DNA from: Panagrolaimus kolymaensis
Taxonomy: Eukaryota; Nematoda; Chromadorea; Rhabditida; Panagrolaimidae
Direction of reading: 5' to 3'
DNA: 64,000 nt
Assembly: GCA_028622995.1 (NCBI GenBank)
Contig: JAJQJQ010000002.1
Span: 5,270,001 to 5,334,000, forward strand
Shown: positions 24,601 through 36,325 of the stretch, piece by piece
How positions within the stretch are numbered: position 1 is the stretch's first letter
Layout: every line of letters begins with the position of its first letter
Notes under the pieces: model-generated
Database searches by the model: none
What the model saw: the letters and a program-made list of their open reading frames with translations, nothing else
What the model was told of the DNA's origin: nothing
Position numbers and translations under genes: made by a program

Positions 24601-26726
24601 ACAACAACCAGCTGAGGTCTCTTTGAACGTGTGTGTTTGTAATGTTGATGTTGTTGTGCTATGGTTGGGTGGTTGGTTATTGGATGGCTCTGCTCTCTCT
24701 TCTTTCCTTTTTGTGTCTTTCGAGAAAAATGCCTTGGTTTTTTTTAAACTAACAAGCGTGTGAACTTTTGAACAACGCAGTAGTGGCGGCGGCAGCAGCA
24801 ACATCAACGGTGGCAATGAGACGCACACATACACAACTACTACCAACTAAACTAACTTTCAACGTTATATTGTCGCGGTATTGTCAAAAAAAATAGAAGG
24901 GAAGGGAATAAAACGATGAAGACGACGCTTTTTGGAGTTTGTGTATACTACTTCTCCTTTCAATTCTGTCTGTTGCAGAGTTGTTGTTTAAAGAGGGAAA
25001 AAAGAAAAAAGGCGCAGGCATTTTCAATGGCAACCTGAGATTCCGAGGAAACTAAAAAGACGAAGAAAAATGCTAACAAAAAACATTTAAAAGTACAGCA
25101 TTGAAGAAAAAGAAAAAAGGAGAGAGGAATCTCAACTTTGACAAAAATCACGTCGAACGAATGGAATATCAAACTACAGGATTAAAAGACAAATAAATAA
25201 AATTTTGCGATAAAGAAACTTCAATGAAAGAAAATTGAAGAAGGAATCAATGATAGCACATAAAAAATAATGCGCGTGTGCATAGATTCAATCGGAACTG
25301 GTTTCATGTGAAAAATTGATTGAGAAGAAGAAAAAAAGAAAAAGAGAGATCGATGAACTCTTTAATACTACGGAAATTACATAAAAGCTCATGATAGTCG
25401 GTAATGAAAATGAGCGGTGACAAAAAAGAAATATTCAAGAAATTTTTATTTATTTTATTCATAAACCTTATGCTTGGAGGTTTTCGCGTAAAAAAATATC
25501 ACAAGGGAAAGATAAACAAAGCGCAGAAAAAATAATAATATGTCTGAGATTTTGTTTATAAGTAAATCAGAGGGAGTAATTTCGAAATTAGTTAAGAAAA
25601 AAGTTTAAAAGCAAGCTTGCTTGGAATATTTGTAAAATATGTAATAAACGAATGCTTTAAAAAGTCTTCAAATATTCCATGTTTTTCACAAAATCAAGCA
25701 AAACTTCCCGCCATAATTATATCAACAAGATATGGGGGTAAAACATTTGGAAACTATGAAAGTCCTAAATTAATAAGACGTATGAATTCAAATGAAGTTT
25801 TGCGAGGTGTAAAATAAAAAAAGAAAGACAAAAGCGGCTAGACAAAACTAAAACAAAATAAAGTAAAATATCATTTTCTTATTCAAGCAGTATAAATAAT
25901 AACTACACAATCTTAAATATTAGTATGCAATTAATGGTTGGTAGTTTAACTGTGAAATGTACCTAATAGTTAATGCCTCCTTACCTTAAGTAAAAAAAAT
26001 ATTGAATGGTTTAAAGTGTTTATAATTTTCTTATGGCCAGCTAAAAGAAATGCGACATTCAATAAATGATCTAATTTCGTAGCTAAAAAAAATCAAAAAT
26101 AAAGGTTTGAAAATAATTCAAAAATTTATTGCGGCCATATTTTCATCGTTATTATTGCAAGAAGAACTTTAAAATAATATTTTTTGCAAAAAAGCGACCT
26201 CAAAATTGTGAAATTATTTTTTTTTGCAAAAAAATGCAAAAACTTGTTTTATTGAATGAACGTGAGACACATTGAGATTCATAAATAAGCAAAATAATAA
26301 ACTAAATAATATTTATTCATCCTTCACGTCATCAAATTTGGGCAATTGACATTGAAAGTTGGTTGCCAAAATTCTTGTCCTTTTTTAGAATTCAATAATG
26401 TTTGAAATGAAAATTTCATGAGTAGTCTTTTGGTATTAATAATTTTCGATTCAGTCTATGAAATAAAGGAAATGGAATAAATTATTACAAAAACCAAATT
26501 AAAAAAATTTTTATTAGCAGCAAAAACCATCGTACATTTTCATCAATCATCAAATAAAAATTCCATGTTTTCTCAATGAAAAAATTCTCTTACACAGATT
26601 TTATTTACCGTATCATCGAAAAAAGTTTAGAAGAGCTTTGCAAAGTAAAAAAAGTTTCAAGTTAACTTCTTCTTCCATTCCAGCTATAGCTGAAGAATAC
26701 TACTGGCGACAATTCAATCAACCAAT
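21693..26726. other. 5-kb gene-free stretch between divergent genes
   Basis: Separates the nuclear receptor start (minus) from the Ser/Pro-rich orphan (plus). Very AT-rich, with purine-rich runs at about 24000-24100. A short GC-richer patch at about 24770-24830 carries GGCGGCGGCAGCAGCAA. Frames such as 25617-25817 look accidental. A CATTCCAG acceptor at 26676-26683 lies 43 bp before the orphan's start codon. Confidence 0.5.
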
Positions 26727-28257
26727 ATGAATCCTCGATATCCTCTTGCAAATAATCAATTTTCAAGTGTTCGTTATCCAACTTCAAATTTGCGTGCTCC
26801 ATTTTTATCTTCTTTTTCAACAACACCATTGTCATCTTCGATTGGATCGATTAGACCTGTGAATGACCCATTCGGGATATCAAATGCTTTTAGTGGATCT
26901 GTTGGATCATATTCTTCAAGAAATTATAATTTTCCAAATTGTTATTCGCCATGGCAAGATCCGGCTCAAAGAGATCATGAAAAATCAATGAGCAATACTC
27001 TTCAAAATTTAAATGGTGAGTTTTATTTTATCTTTTACAATTTTAAATTATTTTCATGATTTTAGTGTTGAGTGTTATTGGACCGCATCCTATTGATTTT
27101 ACGCAATGTATGAACAAAGAGTTGCACTTGGAACCACGTTCTTCACCATGTTATTATTCGCCATCTCATGAAAACTATAAGAAATCAGCTTCATCTTTTG
27201 TTCTACCGTCAACTTCAAGAGGACGTAAACGAGCTGCAAATGATCCGATAGAATTAAATTCACCATCTTCTCTTATCAAAAGAGTAAAAAATGTATGGGT
27301 TTTCAATTTTTTATTTTAATAATTGTTTCCATTTTTAGGATTATGCATCTTACGAAAGCAAAATTCCATCAGCTGTTCCTGCATCTCATATAAGCGCTAC
27401 ATCTGCTAATGCGATTCCTCTTCCTACTGTCAGGCATCCTTCCGTTCCAAACATTGGTGTATCATCTCTTCCTGTATCTCATGCTGCTACATCTTTTAAT
27501 GTCATTCCACGTCCTATTATCAAACATTCTTATGTTCCAAGTGGTATTGGATCTTCTGCACCTGTATCTCGTAAAAGCGTAAAATTTGCTGATGATCTTC
27601 ATCTCCCTGCTACCATTAAATATTCTTCGGTTCCAAGTGATAGTGAAGCATCTGTTCCTGAATCTCATAAACCTGTTACATCTGCTAATGCAATTCCTCT
27701 TCCTATTACTATCAAACATCCATCGGTTCCTTTGAAAGATCACCATCCTCAATCTTCATCATCATCCAAGGTAACTTTTTGTTTCGTTTGCTTTCTTTAC
27801 CTTGTTACGAACCACATTTTAGCCTTTAAAGCCATTGAATGACCTAAAGAAACTATCTTCTTCTTCGTCTCAAAATGATCGGAACCTTTCATTTTCAACT
27901 CCATTATCATCAAAGGCAAATTTTGTAGTTTTATTTTTCCTATAAATGTTATGAACATTGTTTCAGCCTTTGGTACCATTGAATAGTGATATAAAGAAAT
28001 TATCTTCAACGGAAGCATCAAGCTGTAATGAGTATTCATCATCTTGGAATCCACCTTCTCCTGATTACAACTATATTTCTGGCACATTTTCTCCAACCTT
28101 CCAAGAACCTGTATTGGATACAACATCTGAAAAAGGATATGAATCTCCTGATGATCCAATATTTGAAGTGCAAGATGGTTCACCGGTTGGCTCTGTGTGT
28201 GATGAAAAAGAAGAAAGCGTTGATCTCTATGAAACACCATTTTATCTACTTGATTAG
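26727..28257 (+). CDS. Ser/Pro-rich disordered orphan protein with tandem peptide repeats
   Basis: Five exons: 26727-27015, 27066-27292, 27339-27770, 27823-27915, 27967-28257; 443 residues, all phases consistent. The fourth intron uses a GC donor (CAAAG then GCAAAT), the only choice that keeps the frame into PLVPLNSD. Composition is Ser, Pro and Asn-rich, suggesting disorder. A basic cluster (RGRKRAAND, then LIKRVKN) could be a nuclear signal. Exon 3 carries about four imperfect repeats of roughly 35 residues around ATSANAIPLP and KHPSVP. Exons 4 and 5 each begin PL(K/V)PLN.D.KKLSS, so the repeat-like motif crosses the intron and suggests exon duplication. The C-terminus is acidic. No known family is recognised. 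An acceptor just upstream fits spliced-leader addition. Confidence 0.85.
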
Positions 28258-31200
28258 CTTTAACTTTTAATTTTATTGTTGAATAAATTTTGTTTTTGTG
28301 TTTTAATTTTAACTTTTATACCTTCTTGTTTTCGGAAAAAGTACCAAACACCTAATAAGGAAATCTTGCCATTTGACGGTTGATATGTATGAAACCTTCA
28401 GGATATGGTTATTTAGGGTGAATATTACTATTTTTAATGTTTACTAACACTTATGTCGACGATATTAAGAGTCGGCATATGCCCTGAGAGGTAAAAAATT
28501 TTCTTCTTCTTCACGTCTTTGAATATGTTTTACTAAGTTTTGTCTTTTCGCTTGTTTTATTTGCACAAAAAAAGCTCATCTTTTTTCTCCATTTTCTTCG
28601 GACATTTCCTTTTTTTATTACTGACTGACTTTTTTTTACATGATCCGCCCGCAATTTGAGCATCAACAAAGCAAAGAAAAACGTGAAGTTGTCGACGACA
28701 AAAAAAAAATACTGACTTTTTTAAAACTATTTTATTTAGCATTCATTGACATGCACCGATAAAAGTCATGCTCAAAATGTGTTCAATGTGACAATTAAAT
28801 ACCCATTTTTAGGTAAAGAAATGTGATTTCAAAGAACAATCATTTTTATTTCACTTTTTTTAAACCGTTTTCAGAGAGTTTGATTTAGGATGGTTTATTT
28901 GAAATTTAGTTATTTTTTGTTTGTACCAAACATTTGACAAAGAGGGTGTGTGTGGAGGTGTAAAAAGGTTTTGCATAATTTATTTTCTCGCTGAGTTTAT
29001 GTCTTTCTTGTATGTGCATACAACTCAACCAAATTTATTTATAGTTTTAAAATATATTTTCATATTATTTGTGATCTCAATAAATTTTTCCAACGAAATA
29101 TATTATGTTAAAGGATAAAAACATTTTTATGGCTAAAGTATTCATTGATAATGAATGTCGTCTCTTGCAAAGTAAAAATTTTATGTATTTCTTTCATTTA
29201 TTCAACCTTTCTCATAACAAACGATGCAACGAAGTTCAAGGCAAAAAAAATTGCAGCAAACTACTGTTTCTTCTTCATTAAACGAAAATGGCCATTTCTG
29301 TTATCATTTCTTTTTCCATTACCATTGACTCTAAGATTACACATGGGTTTAACTCATTGTGACGTTTACATTTGTGCTTTGCGACTTTTTTGTCTATCTT
29401 TTTTTTAGTTAGTTTACAATAATTCTTAACGTTGTCATTTTCTTTGAGCCCAAGTTAAACACCAATAGCTTTTTAACGTTAATCTTTTTTACAATAAATT
29501 ACGAGTTCTTCAAACAAAAATCTTTGCGACGACTTTTGATTTTTTTGTTTGTGTTTTAAACTTGATTGCTTTTCAATGACGTCAGAGCCGATCCTTTCCG
29601 TTGATCCTAACTAAAACTTTTAAAAAATCCGAAACTTCTTGAATCTTTTTTTCTTTTTTTTCTTTTTAGTTTAAACAAATTAAAAATTTTTTTCTGTTGA
29701 CCTCTGCTTCATTCCAGTGGAAGCCTATCATTTTTTTGTTTCATTTTATTTAATCCAAGATTTACGCATTTTTTTGCTACTTTCATTGATTGGAAACTCA
29801 AACATATTTAACTTTTCCCCGAATAACCAAAACCATTATCTTATTTTTTTCTTTCTTTGACGTAATTTTGTTGAATTAATCCTTGAAAAATTTGAAAGAA
29901 GAAAAAAGTATAAAAACAAATATGTTTTAAGTTTATAAAAAAAGCTACCATTTTTTGGGTGTAAATGAACAATTTTTAAAATTGGCTTGAGCAAATTTAC
30001 GCGGAAAAAATATTAAATTTGTTTTTGATTTTTTCAAAATTTTGTTGTTTTTAGTTTTATAAATTTGGGAAATTTAAAAACAAGATTTTCTTGTTTGTGC
30101 AAACATTGTTTTTCTGATAATTATTTCTCTGTTTTTTCTTTGACTTGTCTGAGTACGGAAGCAAATGCAACAACTTTGCATCTTTTTTTATGCAAACAAT
30201 TTTTTTGGCTCATATGATTTGATTTTTAACGATTATGATAACAACCTATTTTTTTCAGAAGCTATAGTTTGGGTTTAATTTCCAGCGATAAACTCTTTTT
30301 TCCTTATGTTTTCTCCAAAGAGTTGAGCTTACTATTTTTAACTTTTAATTTTTTTCAAATGCCTTTATTTTTAGCAGCCACTTTCTCATTCTAAAGCCAT
30401 TGTTGTAATGTTATCGACTGAGATGTATTTATTTCGTTTTGCTCACCAATAAAAAAGATAATTTTAGAACAAATGTAAAAAAAAAAATCCTTAAGAAATC
30501 CGTTGGCGTCCACCAATCATCAACAATAACAAAAAAAAATGCAATTTGGTTTTTTGTTTTCTTTGCTATTCCAAATCTTCTTCGAAGGCGTATTTTTCCT
30601 TTCGAACAATGACTAAATTGAAAATAGGATATCAATCTCTCCATTAATTCATCGATTTTTTCAAATATTTTTTGTTTCTCATTGATTTGAAACATAATTG
30701 GCAGACGACAAACTATAGTTTTTGGAAGTTTTTTGAAGCTAATCTTTTTTTGAGATTTTTTTATTCCCTTTTTCAAAGCTTTTTTATCAAACAAACAGTT
30801 GGTCACTTGCAAAAAAAAGAATTCCATAGTCATGAGGAAGTGACAATATTTTCTTTTAAAAATATTAACAACTGCTTTCATTTTGCAATGCCTTTTTTCA
30901 TGAACTTTTTATGTGTTTTGTTTTTAAAAAAGTGTATACTCGAAGCTTCGAAACCAATTTGTTGCGACGTGATAAATATGTCAACGGATTTTAAAACCAC
31001 TGAGAAAGTTTTTGTTAGCGTGTTTGATTTTTACGAAAATTTATAAACAAGATTTCAATGATGATGTTTACATAAAGCTTTTTAAAGTGAAATCCCGAGA
31101 TCCATCAAAACTTATTTATTTTGTCATTTCGATCGATTTATTATTTATTTATCATTTTTATCTGAATACACAACAATACTGTAGCGCTATATTTTAACAA

Positions 31201-32734
31201 CTCTTTTCGGGGCAATAAAAGGTTTCACCTTTTATCATATTTCAAGATTTTTATAAAGCTTTTCCGTGTTTATTTTTGCGACAGTTTTTTTTATGACTAA
31301 CATTGTTTTCTCCATCGCGACACCTATTTTAAAATCGGAAATAAAAGAAAAAATACATTGCACATTCTTTTGCTAAAGAATAAAAAAACCAATGTCTGGT
31401 CAGAGAAAGAGAAAAAAATAATCCTATTGTTTCTTTTCTTTTGTTCAAAAATTAAGGAAGAATAAATGTATTTTATAGGAAGAGAACAACCCAAAAAAAG
31501 AACGATACAAAAAATTATGGTGGTTCTTTAATCATTCGATTTTAGTCCCAAAAATTTTTTTATGCTATAAAATTTTAACGTTCTTCTAAAAGGCAGAATA
31601 AAATGAACATAAAATGTATGTATAAAATAATTTGTATGTTTCTTCATTTTTTTTATCGATGATCTTAATAGTGCTTGCAAGAAGATGGTTGTAAAAATCA
31701 GATAATTGGCAGCAATTATTTCCGTTTTTAACTCTCATTCTTTCCTTTTTTGACGCAATTAACACCCATAAAAAGAATAATTTTGAGAATGATCCAATAT
31801 TGGGTCATTTATTTCCGGTTTTATTTTTTATCAACAAAAAATTGGAGCTTGTTTTTATGCTTTTTTCTCTTTTTCTGAGTTGAAAAGTGTTTATATTTAT
31901 TTTTCGATGGTAATTGAATTATAGCTTTTTTATTATTCTTTAATATTGTTGTTTTATTTATTATTGGTTATGCTTGAATCGAAAAGGTTTTTGATGGCTT
32001 AAATGTTTTGGTGTTTTTCTTCGAATTCAAGAAAAAATATTTTAAAGGCGATCTCTCATTTTGAATGGGTGTGTTTAAAAACACTTTGAATTTTGTTTTA
32101 AATCGCTAAATTTGAGATTGAAGTTGTGATTACTTTTGATTAGAAAAGGAAAAGACTGTGATTTTTAGTTATCGAAAAAATATTCGTATAAGTATCTTTC
32201 AAGCTTTTAAAAATTTGCACACAAGCATATAAAAAAAGTCCACGCTCAGCTTCAAGATAGAGTTAAGTTTGATGTAAAAAGTTCGATATCAAATTTATCT
32301 TAATAGAATTCTTTAATGTAATTCCAAAATGTTTATCTCTCTTTTATTTTTGCCTCTAGTTTAGTATGCGATAAACATATAAATAAAGTATGTTTTTCAT
32401 TCACTAAAAAAAATAAAAAGTATTTTGTTTTTATTTTTGGATTGGTCATTTGTTGTGTTATCGCGGTTAAATATTTCATTTGTTTTTTTTACCCTCCTTC
32501 TTTCTCGTTTACTTTTTGATTGTTGATATAAAAACGAAGATTATGTAATGTTATTTTTTTATTGTCAAAAAAACCTTTTTTCTTCCCAAGTAGTATGTTT
32601 ACTCTGAACTTTCACGATAGAGAGAAGAAGTAAACGTCATTTACCCACCAATCACTTAACTAATAACAAAAGTTTTCTTATTATTTTTACCGTGATTTCA
32701 TGAAGTTGAAAATAAGTATCATTTCCCAACTTAC
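28258..32734. other. 4.5-kb gene-free stretch
   Basis: T-rich on the plus strand with many homopolymer runs. Long frames on either strand near 30429-31046 overlap each other and translate to Phe/Lys-rich sequence without family likeness. It may be a large intron or regulatory region of the exon at 32735. Confidence 0.45.
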
Positions 32735-32919
32735 GTTTCATCTGGGTGATTCTTGGGTTGTGGAGATGAACCTTGGGGAGATGCTGATCCTGTGAGAGGT
32801 CTCTTTAATGTTCGATCAGTTTGTTTTGCATCATAAATTGGTTCAGAAATATATGGCCCAGCAAATGAATTATGGTGTGTTGGAGGTACAAACCAGTGGA
32901 CGGCAGATGGGTACACTCA
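32735..32919 (-). CDS. Orphan exon-like frame ending in a strong donor
   Basis: Minus-strand frame of about 60 codons that ends at a strong donor (GATGAAAC then GTAAGTTGGG at 32734). The translation (TLKRPLTGSASPQGSSPQ, PYISEPIYDAKQTDR) has balanced, protein-like composition. No ATG begins it; the frame opens after a stop at about 32919, and no acceptor of normal quality is seen. No matching downstream exon was found on the minus strand. It may be a first exon broken by the GC-rich sequence at its 5' side, or part of that element. Function unknown. Confidence 0.35.
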
Positions 32920-33075
32920 AAGGGTGCTAACTCGGGTGGAAAGGTCCCGAAAGGGGGAGCCACGGCAAGGTTGCGCTTGTAACGGGTCTTTGGACTCAGG
33001 ATCCTAGTCTAAACCATCCCAGCTGGACCACTACAGCAAGGGGAACCCGCGACTGAATAGTCTGACACGGGGGAA
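32895..33075. other. GC-rich island of unknown origin
   Basis: About 180 bp clearly richer in G+C than all surrounding DNA (for example GGTCCCGAAAGGGGGAGCC, GGGGAACCCGCGACTG). It can form stems: CCCG, GACT, loop GAAT, AGTC, CGGG near 33045-33070, and GGTCCC facing GGGGGA near 32942-32957. It lacks the T-loop sequence of a tRNA and is not recognisable as U RNA or SRP RNA. Structured RNA gene or the 5' end of a LINE-type retroelement are the best guesses. Confidence 0.5.
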
Positions 33076-35578
33076 TTTTACCTTTTTACCTTTATGTTTT
33101 GACTTTTTTTTTGAAAGAAAAAAATAATATTTTGGGGTATAAAAATAAACTTTGTCCTTGTTGTTTTTTTCTTCTTTAACTTTTTTACTGTCGTGATTTC
33201 TCCACTCTTTTTCAAAGTTATAAAAAGAAGATGAAAAACTTGCTTCATTCATACAAACGAAATTAAACCTTATCAGCGGTGTCTCCTCTCCTATTTATCA
33301 TTCTGTCGTCATTTTCCAGAGATCGTTCATCATTTATCCCTAAATGAATGTATCTTTATTTTTTGATTGTTTTTAAAGGGGAAAATTATTTTTTTATTAG
33401 ATTTTTTCTTTAAAAGTAAAAAATGTTTTGAAATCGGTTAAAAAACAATGCGGTTGTTTATGTTACTATCTATTTTTACGTTCGTTCGTGTTTTTTAAAG
33501 ATGAAAATAATGAGTATATAAAAGACGAATAATTTCTTTGAGAAAATACCCATTTTGTTTATTTTTGGTCCACATCCAAAATAAAATCAAGAAAAGGACT
33601 ATTTTTAGTTTTGATTTGTTGATCTTTTTTAGACAACGAAAATATAATACTGTAGTCGTCAGTATTTTGGGGTTATTTTTAGAAGTTATTTTGGTTTTTA
33701 TAAACAGGATAATATGGGGTTGAGTTGTCTTTCATTGGGTAATATAATTTTTGGATATTTTGTTGCAACTTCGGTAGTCCAACAACACCGGCTAATTAAA
33801 ATTGTGCAAAATTTAAAATCCAAATAAATTTCATAAACCCATGAATCACGTAACTCTCACTTTTAAACTCATGCACTTAAAAAACGTTTCCTTTAAACAC
33901 CTGAACATCTGTATTTATCCTTTGCATTCTTTTCTCTTTTTCTCGGTTAAAAAAATACTATAAAGAGGATTTTTAATTATAATTTTGCAAAAAAAAACCT
34001 TATTATTTTAGGAACAAATCTTTTAATGCGTTTCACGCTTTCTCATTTCATTTTTTTGTCTAAAGTATAAATTTATTTAATATTATTAAGTGCTTCTTTC
34101 AAAGCCATTTTCGTACTCGATTAATCCTTAGGTGACTTTGATTTAGCTTTTTAAATTTTTATCCGCTTACTTATTCTTTGCTTTTTTCTTTTCCACCACA
34201 CACAAGCACGCAAACAAACATATGTATTTTTTTGTTTCCGGTGCATGCAAGGGTGATACAGTAAAAACCGCTTTTGTTTTGGGAAAGCTTCATTTTTGCT
34301 TTAAAAATAGAAAAAGTTTTCTGTTTTGCTGCTTTTTAATGCGATAAAAATATTTTTATTGGAATCATTCATTTTTTCGCGCTGTAAATTGAAACAATTA
34401 AAAGTAGTGGTGTCTCATGACTTTTTGGCTTTATTTTATTTGTTTAATTTTTGAAAGAAAAAAATTGAGGCTCGATTTTTTTTTTTGTCAAAAACAGCTT
34501 TCATTTTTACTGACGTAATATTTTAAAATGAAAGCAATCATCAATTTTCCTATAGAGGAAAAAAATAAAAAAATATCTGTCAATCATCGTTCATTGGAGC
34601 AAACTTTATTTTTGTTGAGTAAACGATAAACGTTAGTGGATTTCGGCAATGCAGCAAGCACTACTCGAGGAAGCTAGTGAATTAAAGTATTTTAGTTTTC
34701 TCAAATATCTCTAGCAACTAATACGTTCTTTAATTCCATGACTTTGCAACTTTTACTGCCGTTCCATAAACCCCTCTTTGTTTTGCCTCCACAAAATTAA
34801 TCAAGGAAAAACTCATAAAACAGTTTTATATCTTTATTTTTTTATGCGTGGTTTGCAAACATAAACCCAATCTCATTAGGTTTAATTATAAAAAATGTGT
34901 GCTTCTTTTTTTATATCTTTTATTTTGTTTAAACTTTAAAACTCAACAACGACTTATTTTTTTACTCTGGCGCCGTCTAAAGATTGTCACACAATTTTTC
35001 AAAAAATATAAAAATGTGATTCACGTGAAAAGTCTATTACCCATCGCAATTTTGGCCGTCGTTTGTTCTTCGAGATTTTGTTTATAAACCAACCCACTCT
35101 AATTTATATTTGTTTATTGATTGATGACTGAGTTTTGACTCGTTGAATTTTTACGTAGGAGCTTCCAGAAAAGTTTTAAAGTTCAAGCACAATCGAAATT
35201 TAAACAAACTAAAAAAAGTTAAATTTAAAATTTTAAAAAGAAAAAAGTTGCGGGTTTCCCAACAATTTTCATTCTATTTGATAAGGAGGTTTCATTCATT
35301 CTCTCGTTATTAGTGGACTGCCGCTGTTTGAAATTTAACTTTTGATGCTCTTGCATATTTCTTTTTTATCGAATAGACCAACTTTTTTTATTCAGCAAAA
35401 AGGCATCTAAATTTAGGCTAAATCGAATATTACTAAACACTGCCTCTTTTTTTTTTTTTGCAAAAAAATATATAATAATAATCGCCTTTGGCAACAAAAA
35501 CTTTTTTTTAATTCGTAGCTTTTTATTTTTCTTCTCATGAATTAAAAAAAGAACCTTTTACTTTTCAAAGTAAGCAGC
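33076..35578. other. Gene-free stretch
   Basis: AT-rich with no supported exon on either strand. Its right edge meets the fold-back transposon. Confidence 0.5.
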
Positions 35579-36325
35579 GGCAGCCACTATAAGTTCATTT
35601 GTGACCGTGTTGAGACCCGACGAAATATTTTTTTCGGATCTCATAGCAATTCTTTTTATTAATAACATTTTTAATTATTTCTGTTATTAAATTTATATTT
35701 GGGAGATTATAAGGAAGCTATTGATACAAAATTTCATCACGATTGGTAACATTTTAGTAGACTTCCGACCAACTCAATCTTCAATCGAAGATCAGAATAT
35801 CTGTAAACCTGAAATTTTTAATCTGTATGGAAAATCAGCTTCCTAACATTCATGTGAACATGGTTGACTCGTTTTTTTCCAAAAAAATCTAAATGCCGTC
35901 CTGAATTGTAACATTTGGTGCTAGAAAGCACCAAAAATGCGTCAAAATGGGGTCAAAAACACCTATTTTTTCGAACTAAATTGTACAATTCAGGACGGCA
36001 TTTAGATTTTTTTAGAAAAAAACGAGTCAACCATGTTCACATGAATGTTAGGAAGCTGATTTTCCATACAGATTAAAAATTTCAGGTTTACAGATATTCT
36101 GATCTTCGATACAAGTTAAAACTGATATATGCGATATTGGAAGTTCGCCAAATTCTTACCAAATGGTGATGATTTTGGTATCATTGTTATCCTTATCACC
36201 TCCAAAATGTGGTTTAACAGACAAAAATAGTTTAAAAAATTGTTATAAAAAAGAATTACAGTAAAAATTATTTAAAAAATTTAAATATTTTCGTGTCGAG
36301 ACATTGTGACCTTATAGTGGGCAGC
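35579..36325. mobile_element. 735-bp fold-back transposon with nested hairpin
   Basis: The element spans 35585-36319. The ends are imperfect inverted repeats starting CACTATAAG, and a 6-bp direct repeat GGCAGC on each side (35579-35584 and 36320-36325) fits a target-site duplication. Inside, two arms of about 127 bp (35784-35910 and 35984-36110) are almost perfect inverted copies around a 73-bp loop. No transposase frame, so it would be non-autonomous. Confidence 0.85.

Noticed and set aside
27462..28240. Long minus-strand frames opposite the Ser/Pro-rich gene
   Set aside because: Shadows of the coding strand; the plus-strand exons splice in phase and carry repeats.
30429..31046. Opposed 150- and 124-codon frames
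   Set aside because: They overlap antisense and both are Lys/Phe-rich; they reflect base composition.
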